A stretch of DNA of 8,028 nt from Haloferacaceae archaeon (GTDB lineage: Archaea; Halobacteriota; Halobacteria; Halobacteriales; Haloferacaceae), in NCBI GenBank assembly GCA_018609965.1, contig JAHENP010000188.1, positions 1 to 8,028 of the forward strand. Direction: 5' to 3'. Of the stretch, positions 1 to 6,779 are shown one piece after another (within the stretch, counting starts at the first letter, position 1; each line of letters starts with the position of its first letter). Both the position numbers and the translations under genes were made by a program. The notes under the pieces are model-generated. The model had not been told where the DNA came from. It did not search any database and was given only the letters and a program-made list of their open reading frames with translations.

Positions 1-693
1 CACGATCTCCCACGGTGGGGGTTCAACCGCCGGCTGATCGACGCCACCCACGAGTACGCCGCCTGTTACAAGCCGAACGTCGCCTTCTACGAGGACGCCG
101 ACGGCTGGCGGGCGCTCCGGGAGACCATCGCGTACGCCCACGGGAAAGACGTGCCCGTGCTCCTCGACGCGAAACGGGGCGACATCGGCAACACCGCGCG
201 GCAGTACGCCGACCTACTTGACGAGGCGGACGCGATCACTGTCAACCCGTATCTGGGTCGCGACTCGTTGGAGCCGTTTCTCTCGCGCGATCAGAAGGGT
301 GTGTTCGTCCTCTGTCGCACCTCGAACGGCGGCGCCGCCGACCTCCAGGAGCTGGAACTCGACTCCGGGGAGCCGGTGTACCGTCGGGTGGCCGGCCTCG
401 CGGCGGAGTGGAACGACCACGACAACGTCGGCTTGGTGGTAGGCGCGACCGCACCCGAAGAGCTCGAAACACTGCGCGAGGCGGTGGAGGTGCCGTTTCT
501 CGTTCCCGGTGTCGGCGCGCAGGGCGGGGACGCGAAAGCAGCCGTCGAGCACGGGTTGGCCGACGGCGTCGGGTTGGTCAACTCCTCGCGCGGGATCATC
601 TTCGCCGGCGAAGGCGCCGACGAAGATGGGTTCTACCGCGCCGCCGGACAGGCCGCGAAACGACTACGTGACCGGCTGAACCGGCACCGCTGA
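1..693 (+). CDS. pyrF: Orotidine-5'-phosphate decarboxylase, 5'-truncated by window edge
   Basis: This enzyme catalyses the last step of UMP synthesis, decarboxylating orotidine monophosphate to UMP in the cytosol. Frame 1 is open from the first base and encodes 230 residues before TGA, so the start codon lies upstream. A family member is usually about 265-280 residues, so some 35-50 N-terminal residues are missing. Visible in window numbering are the catalytic motif DAKRGDIGNT at residues 56-65, with the Lys58 and Asp61 expected of the active site, a TVNPYLGRDSLEPF strand-loop near residues 80-93, the phosphate-side PGVGAQGGD loop at 169-177, and NSSRGI at 194-199 with the conserved Arg197 that contacts the phosphate. 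The DAKRGDIGNTA form and the late SSRGI are typical of the 'type 2' PyrF subfamily common in haloarchaea. It is convergent with the GGGPS gene. No frameshift or missing key residue is seen in the part present. Confidence 0.95.
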   Translation, partial: HDLPRWGFNRRLIDATHEYAACYKPNVAFYEDADGWRALRETIAYAHGKDVPVLLDAKRGDIGNTARQYADLLDEADAITVNPYLGRDSLEPFLSRDQKGVFVLCRTSNGGAADLQELELDSGEPVYRRVAGLAAEWNDHDNVGLVVGATAPEELETLREAVEVPFLVPGVGAQGGDAKAAVEHGLADGVGLVNSSRGIIFAGEGADEDGFYRAAGQAAKRLRDRLNRHR

Positions 694-952
694 GTACACG
701 ATCGACAAGGTCACTCCCCGCCGTCGGGTGCCGGCTGTCCGGGCGAGTTCGACGTTGCGGTTCAACGACGAGAATAGCCGTCTGATCGGCCAGTTCCACG
801 GTTCCGTCCGCGAACCGTCGAGTCTCGCCGACCCTGTGGATACCGTCGTGACCGTGTTCGGGATCGACACGGCGAGAGCTGTCGGGGTGTTATTGGGCGG
901 TGGTCAGAGGCCGACGAACAGGGAGCCGGGGAGTCGAGCCTGTCGACCGTAA

Positions 953-1684
953 TCACTCGGAGCGGGGTTCGACGGCTTCTGCGCTGGCGTCGCGGGCACC
1001 TTCGACGGTCTCGCGGACGGCGTCGGCGCCGGCCTCGTGGATCAGGTCGCCGACGACGACAACGTCGGCGTGTTGCCCCATCTGGTAGGCGCTGTCGTAG
1101 TCCCCGATCCCGCCGCCGTAGAACAACGTCGACGCCTCAGTCGCCTCCCCGGCGGCCGCGACGACCTCCGGGTCGCCGAACGTGCCGGAGTACTCCAGGT
1201 AGACGATCTCCTGTCCCAGCAGTCGCTCGGCCGTGCGGGCGAACGACGCCACGTCCGCGGGCGACTGGTCACAGTCGGCGTCGGTCAGTTCTGCCACGTC
1301 GGCGTCCGGGTTCATGATGATGTACGCCTCCGTCGTCGTCCGGTCCCAGTCGACATCGTCGTCGATCCGAACCCACTCTTTGTGTGCGCCCGTGATCCAG
1401 AACGGGTCCTGTGCGTTGAGTACGACCGGGACGAGATAGCCGTCCAACGCCTCGTCTTCCACGACGACGGCCGGGTTCGACGGCTCCTGGTACAGTGGGA
1501 CATCGTGTTCTGCACACGCCGTCATCACCCGTTCCATCTTCTCGGCGGTCACGTCGAAGGTCCCCCCGATCTCGATGGCGTCGGTACCCGTCCGACACAC
1601 GTCGGCGAACGTCTCGTCGCCGTACAACTGTTTGTCCGGGTCCACCTTCAGCACGTGGTCCCACGACTCCCACGGTCGACTCAT
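953..1684 (-). CDS. Geranylgeranylglyceryl phosphate synthase (phosphoglycerol geranylgeranyltransferase)
   Basis: The product is a 243-residue TIM-barrel prenyltransferase that joins geranylgeranyl diphosphate to sn-glycerol-1-phosphate. This makes the first ether bond of archaeal membrane lipids, and the enzyme acts at the inner face of the membrane. Family landmarks are the N-terminal HVLKVDPDK at residues 10-18 (Lys13 and Asp15 bind glycerol phosphate and Mg in the family), EIGGT at 38-42, PLYQEPSNP at 63-71, [11 protein letters not shown] at 162-172, YGGGI at 189-193 and VVGD at 210-213. These fit GGGPS group I as found in haloarchaea. The frame is open further upstream to a possible start at 1759. 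I chose the ATG at 1682-1684 because homologues begin just before the [12 protein letters not shown] segment, and because a TATA-like box at 1713-1720 sits about 30 bases upstream, which would place the longer start upstream of its own promoter. No internal defects are seen. Confidence 0.95.
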   Translation of the reverse strand: MSRPWESWDHVLKVDPDKQLYGDETFADVCRTGTDAIEIGGTFDVTAEKMERVMTACAEHDVPLYQEPSNPAVVVEDEALDGYLVPVVLNAQDPFWITGAHKEWVRIDDDVDWDRTTTEAYIIMNPDADVAELTDADCDQSPADVASFARTAERLLGQEIVYLEYSGTFGDPEVVAAAGEATEASTLFYGGGIGDYDSAYQMGQHADVVVVGDLIHEAGADAVRETVEGARDASAEAVEPRSE

Positions 1685-1712
1685 GTCGTGGGTGTCGTAG
1701 GAGGGACACCAG

Positions 1713-1720
1713 TTAAAAAC
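1713..1720 (-). promoter_or_regulatory. TATA-like box (box A) for the GGGPS gene
   Basis: Read on the minus strand this is GTTTTTAA, an AT island in GC-rich surroundings. It lies about 30 bases before the ATG at 1684. Archaeal transcription starts about 25 bases downstream of box A, so the transcript would begin within a few bases of the ATG, giving the leaderless or very short leader common in haloarchaea. This placement supports the shorter start for the GGGPS gene. It is inferred from position and composition only. Confidence 0.6.
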
Positions 1721-1782
1721 TGCGTGGAACGCCGGGGGGACGGAGCGAGCGGGCGGCAACCCCGGGCGGGCGAGTCTGTGGG

Positions 1783-1789
1783 TTTATTA
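1783..1789 (+). promoter_or_regulatory. TATA-like box (box A) for the type IIG gene
   Basis: The plus-strand TTTATTA lies about 35 bases before the ATG at 1823 and is the only AT-rich stretch in this part of the 138-base divergent intergenic region. It would give a leader of roughly 10 bases. The gene therefore appears to have its own promoter, back to back with that of the GGGPS gene. It is inferred from position and composition. Confidence 0.55.
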
Positions 1790-1822
1790 CTTGGCGGGCG
1801 TCCAGACAGAACGACACGGCAG

Positions 1823-2668
1823 ATGTCCGACGACAGCGTTCCCGCACAGAGCGTCCCCGACGGCTACTCACAGACGCGGTTCGTCACCGAAGAGATCGAC
1901 ACGACGGTCGATCCAGCGACGCGCACCCGCGTCCGAGAGGCGCTGACGGACGCAGTTGCGGGGTTCCGTGGCGCGCTCACCGACGAACAGACGGCCGCAC
2001 GGCTGTTGACCGGCGACGACACGCTCCGTGAGGCCGACACCGCGCACAAGGAAGATCCGGAGCCGCTCACGAAACGCGCGTTTCTCGACCCGTTGTTCGA
2101 GGCGCTCGGCTACGACGACCTTGCGGTTGAGGTGGGTGACAGATCCGACAGCTACGGGAAGAAGGCAGACTACGCCGCCTCCTTCGATCCGTTCGAGGAA
2201 ATCGACTCCGGACGACTCCTGATCGAGGCCGAGCCGGTGAACAAACGGCTTCGACAGGACCGTCACGGGCTCGGGCAGGTGGAAGACTGGCTGTCCTACC
2301 GGCCGTTCGACGCGACCTTCGGCGTCGCGACGAACGGGCTCCAGTGGACACTCGTCACCTACGACGCCGACAGCTACACGCTCGACACGCTCGCGGATGT
2401 CGATCTCCGCCCGGTCGTCCAATCGGTCTTGACGATCAAACCGGCCGGGACACCGCGCCGTCGGGGTGGACGACGAGTGACACGGAGCAGTTGCTCGACC
2501 GGTTCCTCGCCGGATTCGCGTTCGACAACGTCGTCAGCGTCGCCCGCGACGCCCGAGCGTCGATCCGGAGACGGCGAACCGAGATCACCGACCAGTTCTA
2601 CGACGACTACGTCAGGCTCGTGTTCGGACAGGCGCCCGCCGGCGGGGACCCCCCAGAGCGGAGTCTGA
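1823..2668 (+). CDS. N-terminal part of the type IIG gene (nuclease-like domain) as actually readable
   Basis: As read, this frame runs 281 residues to a stop ending at 2668. Only about the first 202 residues look native, and after roughly 2430 the reading becomes Arg/Ser/Thr-rich frameshifted sequence. The native part has KRAFLDPLFEALGY near residues 90-103, then KADYA with Asp116, then LLIEAEPVNK at 132-141, and later QVEDWLSYRPFDATFGVATNG followed by W and a TLVTYD strand. This order (Asp, then a strand with ExK-like acidic residues, then an 'ATNG..W' segment) matches the PD-(D/E)xK nuclease fold found at the N-terminus of HsdR-like and type IIG proteins. The usual Lys of ExK is Glu here (E135-A-E137), with Lys141 four residues later. 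Whether this is an active variant cannot be told from the sequence. If translated alone the fragment would lack the methyltransferase. Confidence 0.7.
   Translation: MSDDSVPAQSVPDGYSQTRFVTEEIDTTVDPATRTRVREALTDAVAGFRGALTDEQTAARLLTGDDTLREADTAHKEDPEPLTKRAFLDPLFEALGYDDLAVEVGDRSDSYGKKADYAASFDPFEEIDSGRLLIEAEPVNKRLRQDRHGLGQVEDWLSYRPFDATFGVATNGLQWTLVTYDADSYTLDTLADVDLRPVVQSVLTIKPAGTPRRRGGRRVTRSSCSTGSSPDSRSTTSSASPATPERRSGDGEPRSPTSSTTTTSGSCSDRRPPAGTPQSGV
2421..2440 (+). other. Frameshift point inside the type IIG gene
   Basis: Upstream, the native reading is frame 2 (…DLRPVVQSV). Downstream it is frame 1 (DDQTGRDTAPSGW…). The change equals loss of one base. The simplest repair is one base between 2430 and 2431, turning CTT-GAC into a Phe-Asp or Leu-Asp pair and giving a smooth VVQSV-x-DDQTGRD join. 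There is no homopolymer run or short tandem repeat here, and no clear slippery heptamer, so phase variation or programmed frameshifting is not supported. The exact base cannot be fixed without homologues. Confidence 0.8.
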
Positions 2669-5600
2669 TCGGTGACGGGGTCGACGCTCCCGAGGCTGCG
2701 ACGGGTGACGACGTTCGGTTGTTCGCAGTCGAGCTGCTGAACCGGCTCGTCTTCGTCAAGTTCCTCGAAGACCGCGGGCTCGTCGAGGAGGGGTTGTTGG
2801 AACGGATCGTCGCTGAACACGACGAGACGATCGTGCCGCGGTCGTTGTACGAGACGTATCTCGAACCGTTGTTCTTCGGCGTGTTCGACGAGCCACCCGG
2901 AGAGCGTGATCGGCGTATCCAGACGGTCACACAGTACTCGGAGCTGCCGTATCTGAACGGCGGGTTGTTCCGGCCGACAGAGGGGTACGACGGCGCGGTC
3001 GACGACACGGAGTTCGACGTGTCTGATTCGGTGATGCGGGAGTTGCTCCTGTTGCTCGAACGGTACGAGTTCTCGACGACCGGCGGTCCGGGTGAACTCG
3101 ACCCCAGCGTGCTCGGAAACGTCTTCGAGAAGACGATCAACTACATCACCACGGCGACAGGAGATCAAAAGAAGCAGTTGGGGGCGTACTACACGCCCGA
3201 CGAGATTACGCGGTTCTGTGCCGAACAGACGGTGTTGCCGGGACTGCGCGACGAGATCGCGGCGTACCTCCGGCGGGAACAGGGGTACACGGAGGCGATG
3301 CTTGCAGACGACGTGTTCACGTTGATCGACACGCTCCCGCCGAACGTCGATTTGGTCGAGGAACTGATCGAGACGGTCGTCGACGACTTCCGGGCGCTCG
3401 ACCCGGCGTGTGGCTCCGGCCACTTCCTCACGTCTGTCGAGAGTGAGATCGTCCGTGTGCGGAAGGCGTTGTACGATGTCGCGTACGGGGCGCTGCCGGA
3501 CGACGATCCACGCGACGAGACACCGCCGACCTGGCGGCTCCGCAAACGGACGGTCGTCGAGAACATCTACGGGGTCGACATCGTCGAGCCAGCGACGGAG
3601 ATCGCCAAGCTCCGGCTGTGGCTGTCGATCGTCGCGGCAGTCGAGCCAGACACCGTCAGCGAGTACGACGAAGGGGAACTCGCGCTCCCGAACATCGTCT
3701 TCTCGATCCAACAGGGGAACAATCTGATTGGGTTCACGGATCTCGTGGAGACGACCGGCGGCGACGGGAGCCAGTCGGTGTTGGACAACTGGACGAGTGC
3801 GTCGGTTCGTGAGCGGTACGAGGACGTGATCGAGGCGGTGGACGCTCACGCCGCCGCGAACGACACGAGCGCCGCCAAACGCCACCTCGAAGCCGCGGAA
3901 CGCCGGAAGAACGACCACCGCCCCGCGCTGAACGAGAAGATCCACCAGCAGTTCCGCGAGGCCGGGGTGGACGTGTCACTCGATCGGGTTCGGGAGTACG
4001 ACCCGTTCCACTGGATGTTGGAGTTCGCGCCGGTGTACGCCGACGGCGGGTTCGACGCCGTCGTCGGCAACCCGCCGTGGGAGATGCTCCAACCACGCCG
4101 TGACGAGTTCTTCAGTCGGTACGAGCCGACGTTTCGGTCGCTCGACCCGTCACGGAAAGACGAACTCGAGGCCGAACTGCGGGACGACCCCGAGATTCAG
4201 TCTGCGTGGGCGGCGTACGAACAGAACATCCAACGACGCGCGACGTACTTCACCGACGGACCGGCGTACAGTCTCCAGTGGGGTGAGATCGACGGCCAGA
4301 CCAGAACGGGACGGAACGACCTCAGCACGTTGTTCCTCGAACGGGTGTTCGACCTGACGAACGAAGACGGTCACGTCGCGAAGGTGTTGCCGAACAAGGT
4401 GTTCTCCAACGCCTCCGCCAAGCGACTCCGGTCACACCTGTTGGAGGAGACAACAATCGGGTCAGTCGTCGGGTTCGAGAAGAAGGGAATCTTCGGCTCG
4501 CTCCACGACCAGTTCCAGTTCACCGTGCTCGCGTTCAGAAACAACGGCCACACCGAGTCGTTCCGGACGACGTTCGGGCGACGACGTGTCGAAGTGTTAG
4601 ATCGTCTCGACGACGAGAGCGTGTCGGTCACGGCGTCGCTCGTCCGGCAGTACTCTCCGGAGGGGTTGACGTTCCCGAAGGTGTCCTCGCGGTCGGAGGT
4701 CGACGTGTTGCGGACGTTGCTCGACCACGAGCCGGTCGGGGAGTCGGTCGACGGGAGCTGGTGGGCGGACGGCCACATCGAGATCTACACGCGTGACTCG
4801 GCGTACTTCAGCGAGGATCGGGCGAACGCAGACTACCCCGTCTACGGCGGGAGCAACGTCCACCAGTTCGTCCACGACGACACGTTCGCCGATCTCGAAA
4901 CACCCGACTACTGGAGTGTCGCAGAGTCGCGTGATCCGGATTCGAGCGCGAAAGCCAGGGTCCGCGAGAAGAACGTCCGACAGTTGAAAGACGCCATCTA
5001 CCGGGCGTTCGACGGCGCGGCCGGAAACGAGAGCAAGAAGACGTTCGTGAACGATCTCCTGAGAGAGGAACGTGGTGAGCCGCTGCAAGCGGCAGACGTA
5101 CTGCTCGACTGCACGGAGTACCGTGTCGTCTACCGAAACATCACGAATGCCAGAAACGAGCGAACGCTGATCGCGACAGTGCTTCCACCGGGCGTGATCT
5201 GTTATCACGCGCTCACGACGATCCGACCGTACCGAATCGAGCCGTCGGCGGCCGACCTCAAGCAGTTCCCACTCCACGGTGCGTACGAACGCGCGTTCAC
5301 CGACCGAGAGCTGTTCGTCCTGGTGGGGCTGTTGAACAGCATCCCGTTCGACTCGTTCATGCGGACGCGGGTGGACACGAACGTCGCACGCTACAAGTTC
5401 GAGAACGCGCCCGTCCCACACCTCACCGCGGGCGACGACTGGTTCGACGACATCGCGACGCGTGCCGCACGGCTCAACTGTTACGGCGATGCGTTCGAGG
5501 AGATGCGTGACCGGCTCGGCGGGATCGAGCCGGCGACGGCACCCGACGAACGCGAACGGCTCCGTGCGGGGATCGACGCCGCCGCGTGTCACGCCTACGG

Positions 5601-5724
5601 GCTCGACCGCGCCGAGACAGCGTTTCTCCTCGAGGATTTTCACCGTGTCGAGAGCCCACGGCTGATGACGGAGGCGTACTTCGACCGCGTGCTGGAACTG
5701 TACGACCGGCTGGCGACCCAGTGA
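2431..5724 (+). CDS. C-terminal part of the type IIG gene: adenine methyltransferase and target-recognition regions
   Basis: This frame, open without interruption to TGA at 5722-5724, carries about 1097 residues that continue the upstream domain. In restored numbering the motifs are GAYYTP at 454-459 (methyltransferase motif X region), DPACGSGHFL at 527-536 (motif I, S-adenosylmethionine binding), GVDIVEPATEIAKLRLWL soon after, and GNPPW with NPPW at 750-753 (motif IV, catalytic for N6-adenine methylation). A helical Arg/Lys/Glu-rich insert lies near 660-715. The FEKKGIFGSLHDQFQF segment near 880 is characteristic of Eco57I-like enzymes. The C-terminal part has YPVYGG near 1007, VVYRNITNARNERTLIATVL starting near 1102, and LLNSIPFDSFMRTRV near 1170, as in type IIG recognition domains. 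No good start codon lies at the junction: the first in-frame ATG (2344) lies in out-of-frame sequence. Independent expression is therefore doubtful, although all methyltransferase motifs are intact. Confidence 0.85.
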   Translation, partial: DDQTGRDTAPSGWTTSDTEQLLDRFLAGFAFDNVVSVARDARASIRRRRTEITDQFYDDYVRLVFGQAPAGGDPPERSLIGDGVDAPEAATGDDVRLFAVELLNRLVFVKFLEDRGLVEEGLLERIVAEHDETIVPRSLYETYLEPLFFGVFDEPPGERDRRIQTVTQYSELPYLNGGLFRPTEGYDGAVDDTEFDVSDSVMRELLLLLERYEFSTTGGPGELDPSVLGNVFEKTINYITTATGDQKKQLGAYYTPDEITRFCAEQTVLPGLRDEIAAYLRREQGYTEAMLADDVFTLIDTLPPNVDLVEELIETVVDDFRALDPACGSGHFLTSVESEIVRVRKALYDVAYGALPDDDPRDETPPTWRLRKRTVVENIYGVDIVEPATEIAKLRLWLSIVAAVEPDTVSEYDEGELALPNIVFSIQQGNNLIGFTDLVETTGGDGSQSVLDNWTSASVRERYEDVIEAVDAHAAANDTSAAKRHLEAAERRKNDHRPALNEKIHQQFREAGVDVSLDRVREYDPFHWMLEFAPVYADGGFDAVVGNPPWEMLQPRRDEFFSRYEPTFRSLDPSRKDELEAELRDDPEIQSAWAAYEQNIQRRATYFTDGPAYSLQWGEIDGQTRTGRNDLSTLFLERVFDLTNEDGHVAKVLPNKVFSNASAKRLRSHLLEETTIGSVVGFEKKGIFGSLHDQFQFTVLAFRNNGHTESFRTTFGRRRVEVLDRLDDESVSVTASLVRQYSPEGLTFPKVSSRSEVDVLRTLLDHEPVGESVDGSWWADGHIEIYTRDSAYFSEDRANADYPVYGGSNVHQFVHDDTFADLETPDYWSVAESRDPDSSAKARVREKNVRQLKDAIYRAFDGAAGNESKKTFVNDLLREERGEPLQAADVLLDCTEYRVVYRNITNARNERTLIATVLPPGVICYHALTTIRPYRIEPSAADLKQFPLHGAYERAFTDRELFVLVGLLNSIPFDSFMRTRVDTNVARYKFENAPVPHLTAGDDWFDDIATRAARLNCYGDAFEEMRDRLGGIEPATAPDERERLRAGIDAAACHAYGLDRAETAFLLEDFHRVESPRLMTEAYFDRVLELYDRLATQ

Positions 5725-5928
5725 GGGCCACACCACTCCCGAGGGCCGGCGGTGAGCGACCCAGACGGTGTCGCGTACTGCGAGTGAGACGGCCGAACGA
5801 CTCGGTGAGCTGACAGCCGCGGTGTCGTCCCGTCGACCGGGAGGGGGTTCGTGAGTCTCAGAGAAGTGATACTGTGAATCGAACTAGAGTTCGCCGTATC
5901 GGCACCTATTTGTATTGAGAGAAGGAGA
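5725..5928. other. Intergenic spacer after the type IIG gene, no convincing gene
   Basis: This is the GC-rich left part of a 371-base stretch with no intact gene. Short frames here are not acidic and have no start context. It contains a perfect 6-base inverted repeat at 5880-5893 (CGAACT-AG-AGTTCG). Near the right end the composition drops around CTATTTGTATTG (5905-5916), a possible promoter for the broken gene that follows. No T-rich terminator is visible after 5724. Confidence 0.5.
5880..5893. repeat. Short perfect inverted repeat, possible operator
   Basis: CGAACT and AGTTCG are perfect 6-base arms around a 2-base AG spacer. It lies about 36 bases before the ATG at 5929 and just upstream of the AT-rich CTATTTGTA segment, which is a position where archaeal activators or repressors often bind. 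The arms are too short and the spacer too small for a good RNA hairpin terminator. The regulatory role is inferred. Confidence 0.35.
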
Positions 5929-6043
5929 ATGCTCTCAGACCAGACGAAACGTGCTCAAGGCAATCGGTGCAGTCGGTCTCTCGGGTGGTGCCGTCGGGAC
6001 AGCGTCGGCAGCCGGTGGCGACACGGTGTCGGTAACACTATAT

Positions 6044-6054
6044 CTAAATTTTAG
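6044..6054. repeat. AT-rich palindrome upstream of the lipoprotein promoter
   Basis: CTAAA-T-TTTAG is a perfect 5-base-arm palindrome located just upstream of the TATA-like box at 6061-6067. ATTTTAGT and ATTTTAAT at 6048-6055 and 6059-6066 also form a near-direct repeat. It could be a transcription-factor site next to the box A. In AT-rich DNA a short palindrome like this is also likely by chance. Confidence 0.3.
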
Positions 6055-6060
6055 TCAGAT

Positions 6061-6067
6061 TTTAATA
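6061..6067 (+). promoter_or_regulatory. TATA-like box (box A) for the lipoprotein pair
   Basis: TTTAATA lies about 32 bases before the ATG at 6096, so a transcript starting about 25 bases downstream would have a leader of only a few bases. The whole stretch from about 6036 to 6098 is strongly AT-rich compared with the window. No separate promoter is visible before the second gene, so this one probably serves both tandem genes. Confidence 0.55.
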
Positions 6068-6095
6068 CTGGTGTGCGGAGAAATAATTACATAAA

Positions 6096-6779
6096 ATGAG
6101 ACAATCGAAGACGACCCGACGCAGCGTACTCGTTGGACTCGCCGCTCTGAGTGGCGGTTGTCTGGAGACAGTTTCAACTTCTGCGCGTCATCCAACCCCG
6201 ATCAGTGTGTACAATCCCGCCAGTCAGCCACGCGAAGCCAGCATTGTTGTCGGCGACGGAGACACGACGCGGGTAGACACTGAGGTCACCGTGCCGCCAC
6301 GGGCGACTGTTGACCTGTTTGAACGCGTCCTCTCTCAACAGACGGTCGGCGTTGCGGTAACGTGGAACGGGACAACAACGGCCTACAGTTGGGACGTAGA
6401 CGACACTCTCAATATTGTTCTTAAAAAGAACATAGAAATTAGCACGCTGTCTGAGACCGATACGCCACGCGGACTCCGCAAAGATGGCCGCGTCGACGTG
6501 CGTCTCGACGGTGACGACGGCCAGACCGGGTCAGTACGTGTCACTCACGACGATCAAATACAGTTCGAGACGGAGTGGACGTTCTCCAACAGCAGGAGGG
6601 TCACCTACCACGACCGGTTAGACGGGACTGGTGAGAGGGTCGTGACGGCACAACGGGGTGCCACCGAGGCGAGTAGACGAGTGTCCCTGTCTGAGATCGT
6701 TCAGGTGGTCGCAGATATCAAGCGAACAGTACAGATTGGGGTGTACGATGTCGACAGAGGGACAGACTCCAAGAGGTGA
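6096..6779 (+). CDS. Tat-dependent lipoprotein, first of two tandem paralogues
   Basis: This 227-residue protein is of unknown function. The N-terminus has TTRRSVLVGLAALSGGC: twin arginines at 8-9, a hydrophobic stretch, and Cys22 in a lipobox-like setting. It is probably exported folded by Tat and anchored by a lipid on the outer face of the membrane. The mature part seems to hold two small beta-rich domains of similar layout, about residues 46-109 and 145-208. Each has alternating beta-type strands, a turn, then a V-x-V-rich pair of strands, as in Ig-like domains. Domain 1 carries the YNP and VPPRAT motifs shared with the two neighbours. The segment at 105-120 is Lys-rich and AT-rich in DNA, unlike the rest. 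The ATG is supported by the box A at 6061-6067. The stop overlaps the GTG of the next gene. I recognise no named family, and a substrate-binding or structural surface role is conjecture. Confidence 0.85.
   Translation: MRQSKTTRRSVLVGLAALSGGCLETVSTSARHPTPISVYNPASQPREASIVVGDGDTTRVDTEVTVPPRATVDLFERVLSQQTVGVAVTWNGTTTAYSWDVDDTLNIVLKKNIEISTLSETDTPRGLRKDGRVDVRLDGDDGQTGSVRVTHDDQIQFETEWTFSNSRRVTYHDRLDGTGERVVTAQRGATEASRRVSLSEIVQVVADIKRTVQIGVYDVDRGTDSKR

Larger units (their letters stand above)
1823..5724 (+). pseudogene. Type IIG-like restriction enzyme/N6-adenine methyltransferase (Eco57I-like), interrupted by one frameshift
   Basis: With one base restored near 2430, the two halves join into a single protein of about 1300 residues. 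Its architecture is that of a type IIG enzyme: an N-terminal nuclease-like domain (about 1-200), a helical connector (about 205-440), an N6-adenine methyltransferase core (about 445-920) and a C-terminal target-recognition region (about 990-1230). Such enzymes cleave and methylate DNA with one polypeptide. The start is the ATG at 1823, which follows a TATA-like box at 1783-1789. No hsdS, hsdR, BREX or DISARM partner gene is visible, so it looks solitary. DISARM DrmMI and BREX PglX also carry Eco57I-like methyltransferases, but the N-terminal nuclease-like domain and lack of partners favour type IIG. As written the frame is broken, so the gene is either inactivated or the base is a sequencing error. 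The rest is free of stops and shows normal haloarchaeal codon use, so the loss, if real, is recent. Confidence 0.85.
5929..6094 (+). pseudogene. 5' remnant of a Tat-secreted protein gene, frameshifted and truncated
   Basis: From 5936 the second frame reads QTRRNVLKAIGAVGLSGG and then AVGTASA. This is a textbook haloarchaeal Tat signal peptide with twin arginines, a hydrophobic core and a signal-peptidase-I-like A-x-A end, followed by GGDTVSV. The nearby ATG at 5929 is one base out of phase: removing one C from ATGCTCTCAG would give M-S-Q-T-R-R-N-V-L-K. After about 6033 the frame runs into AT-rich sequence and stops at TAA 6092-6094, so no mature domain remains. An uninterrupted alternative would start at TTG 5915 and give about 59 residues. 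This is possible but would still be little more than a signal peptide. There is no lipobox Cys, unlike the genes downstream, so this derives from a different protein type. Only the signal peptide can be identified, not the lost function. Confidence 0.65.

Noticed and set aside
694..952. Possible small genes between pyrF and GGGPS (74 codons plus, 68 codons minus)
   Set aside because: Neither product is acidic or shows motifs. The region is a 259-base convergent spacer and the frames overlap each other. I also see no clear terminator.
1685..1759. Upstream extension of the GGGPS gene to a start at 1759
   Set aside because: It would place the start before the gene's own TATA-like box at 1713-1720 and add 25 residues not expected in the family.
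1037..1822. In-frame upstream extension of the type IIG N-terminal frame
   Set aside because: The frame is open but runs antisense through the GGGPS gene. Native sequence starts at ATG 1823, after a TATA-like box.
2426..2445. Programmed -1 frameshift or phase-variable tract at the type IIG frame break
   Set aside because: There is no canonical X-XXY-YYZ slippery site, no homopolymer or short tandem repeat, and no obvious downstream stem-loop.
2374..3945. Long open frame on the minus strand (523 codons) across the type IIG gene
   Set aside because: It is a GC-rich antisense shadow. The product is rich in Arg, Val, Leu and Gln without domain motifs, while the plus strand has clear methyltransferase motifs.
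4597..5736. Long open frame on the minus strand (379 codons) opposite the target-recognition region
   Set aside because: It is another antisense shadow caused by high G/C at third positions. Its composition is Arg/Val-rich, not that of an acidic halophilic protein.
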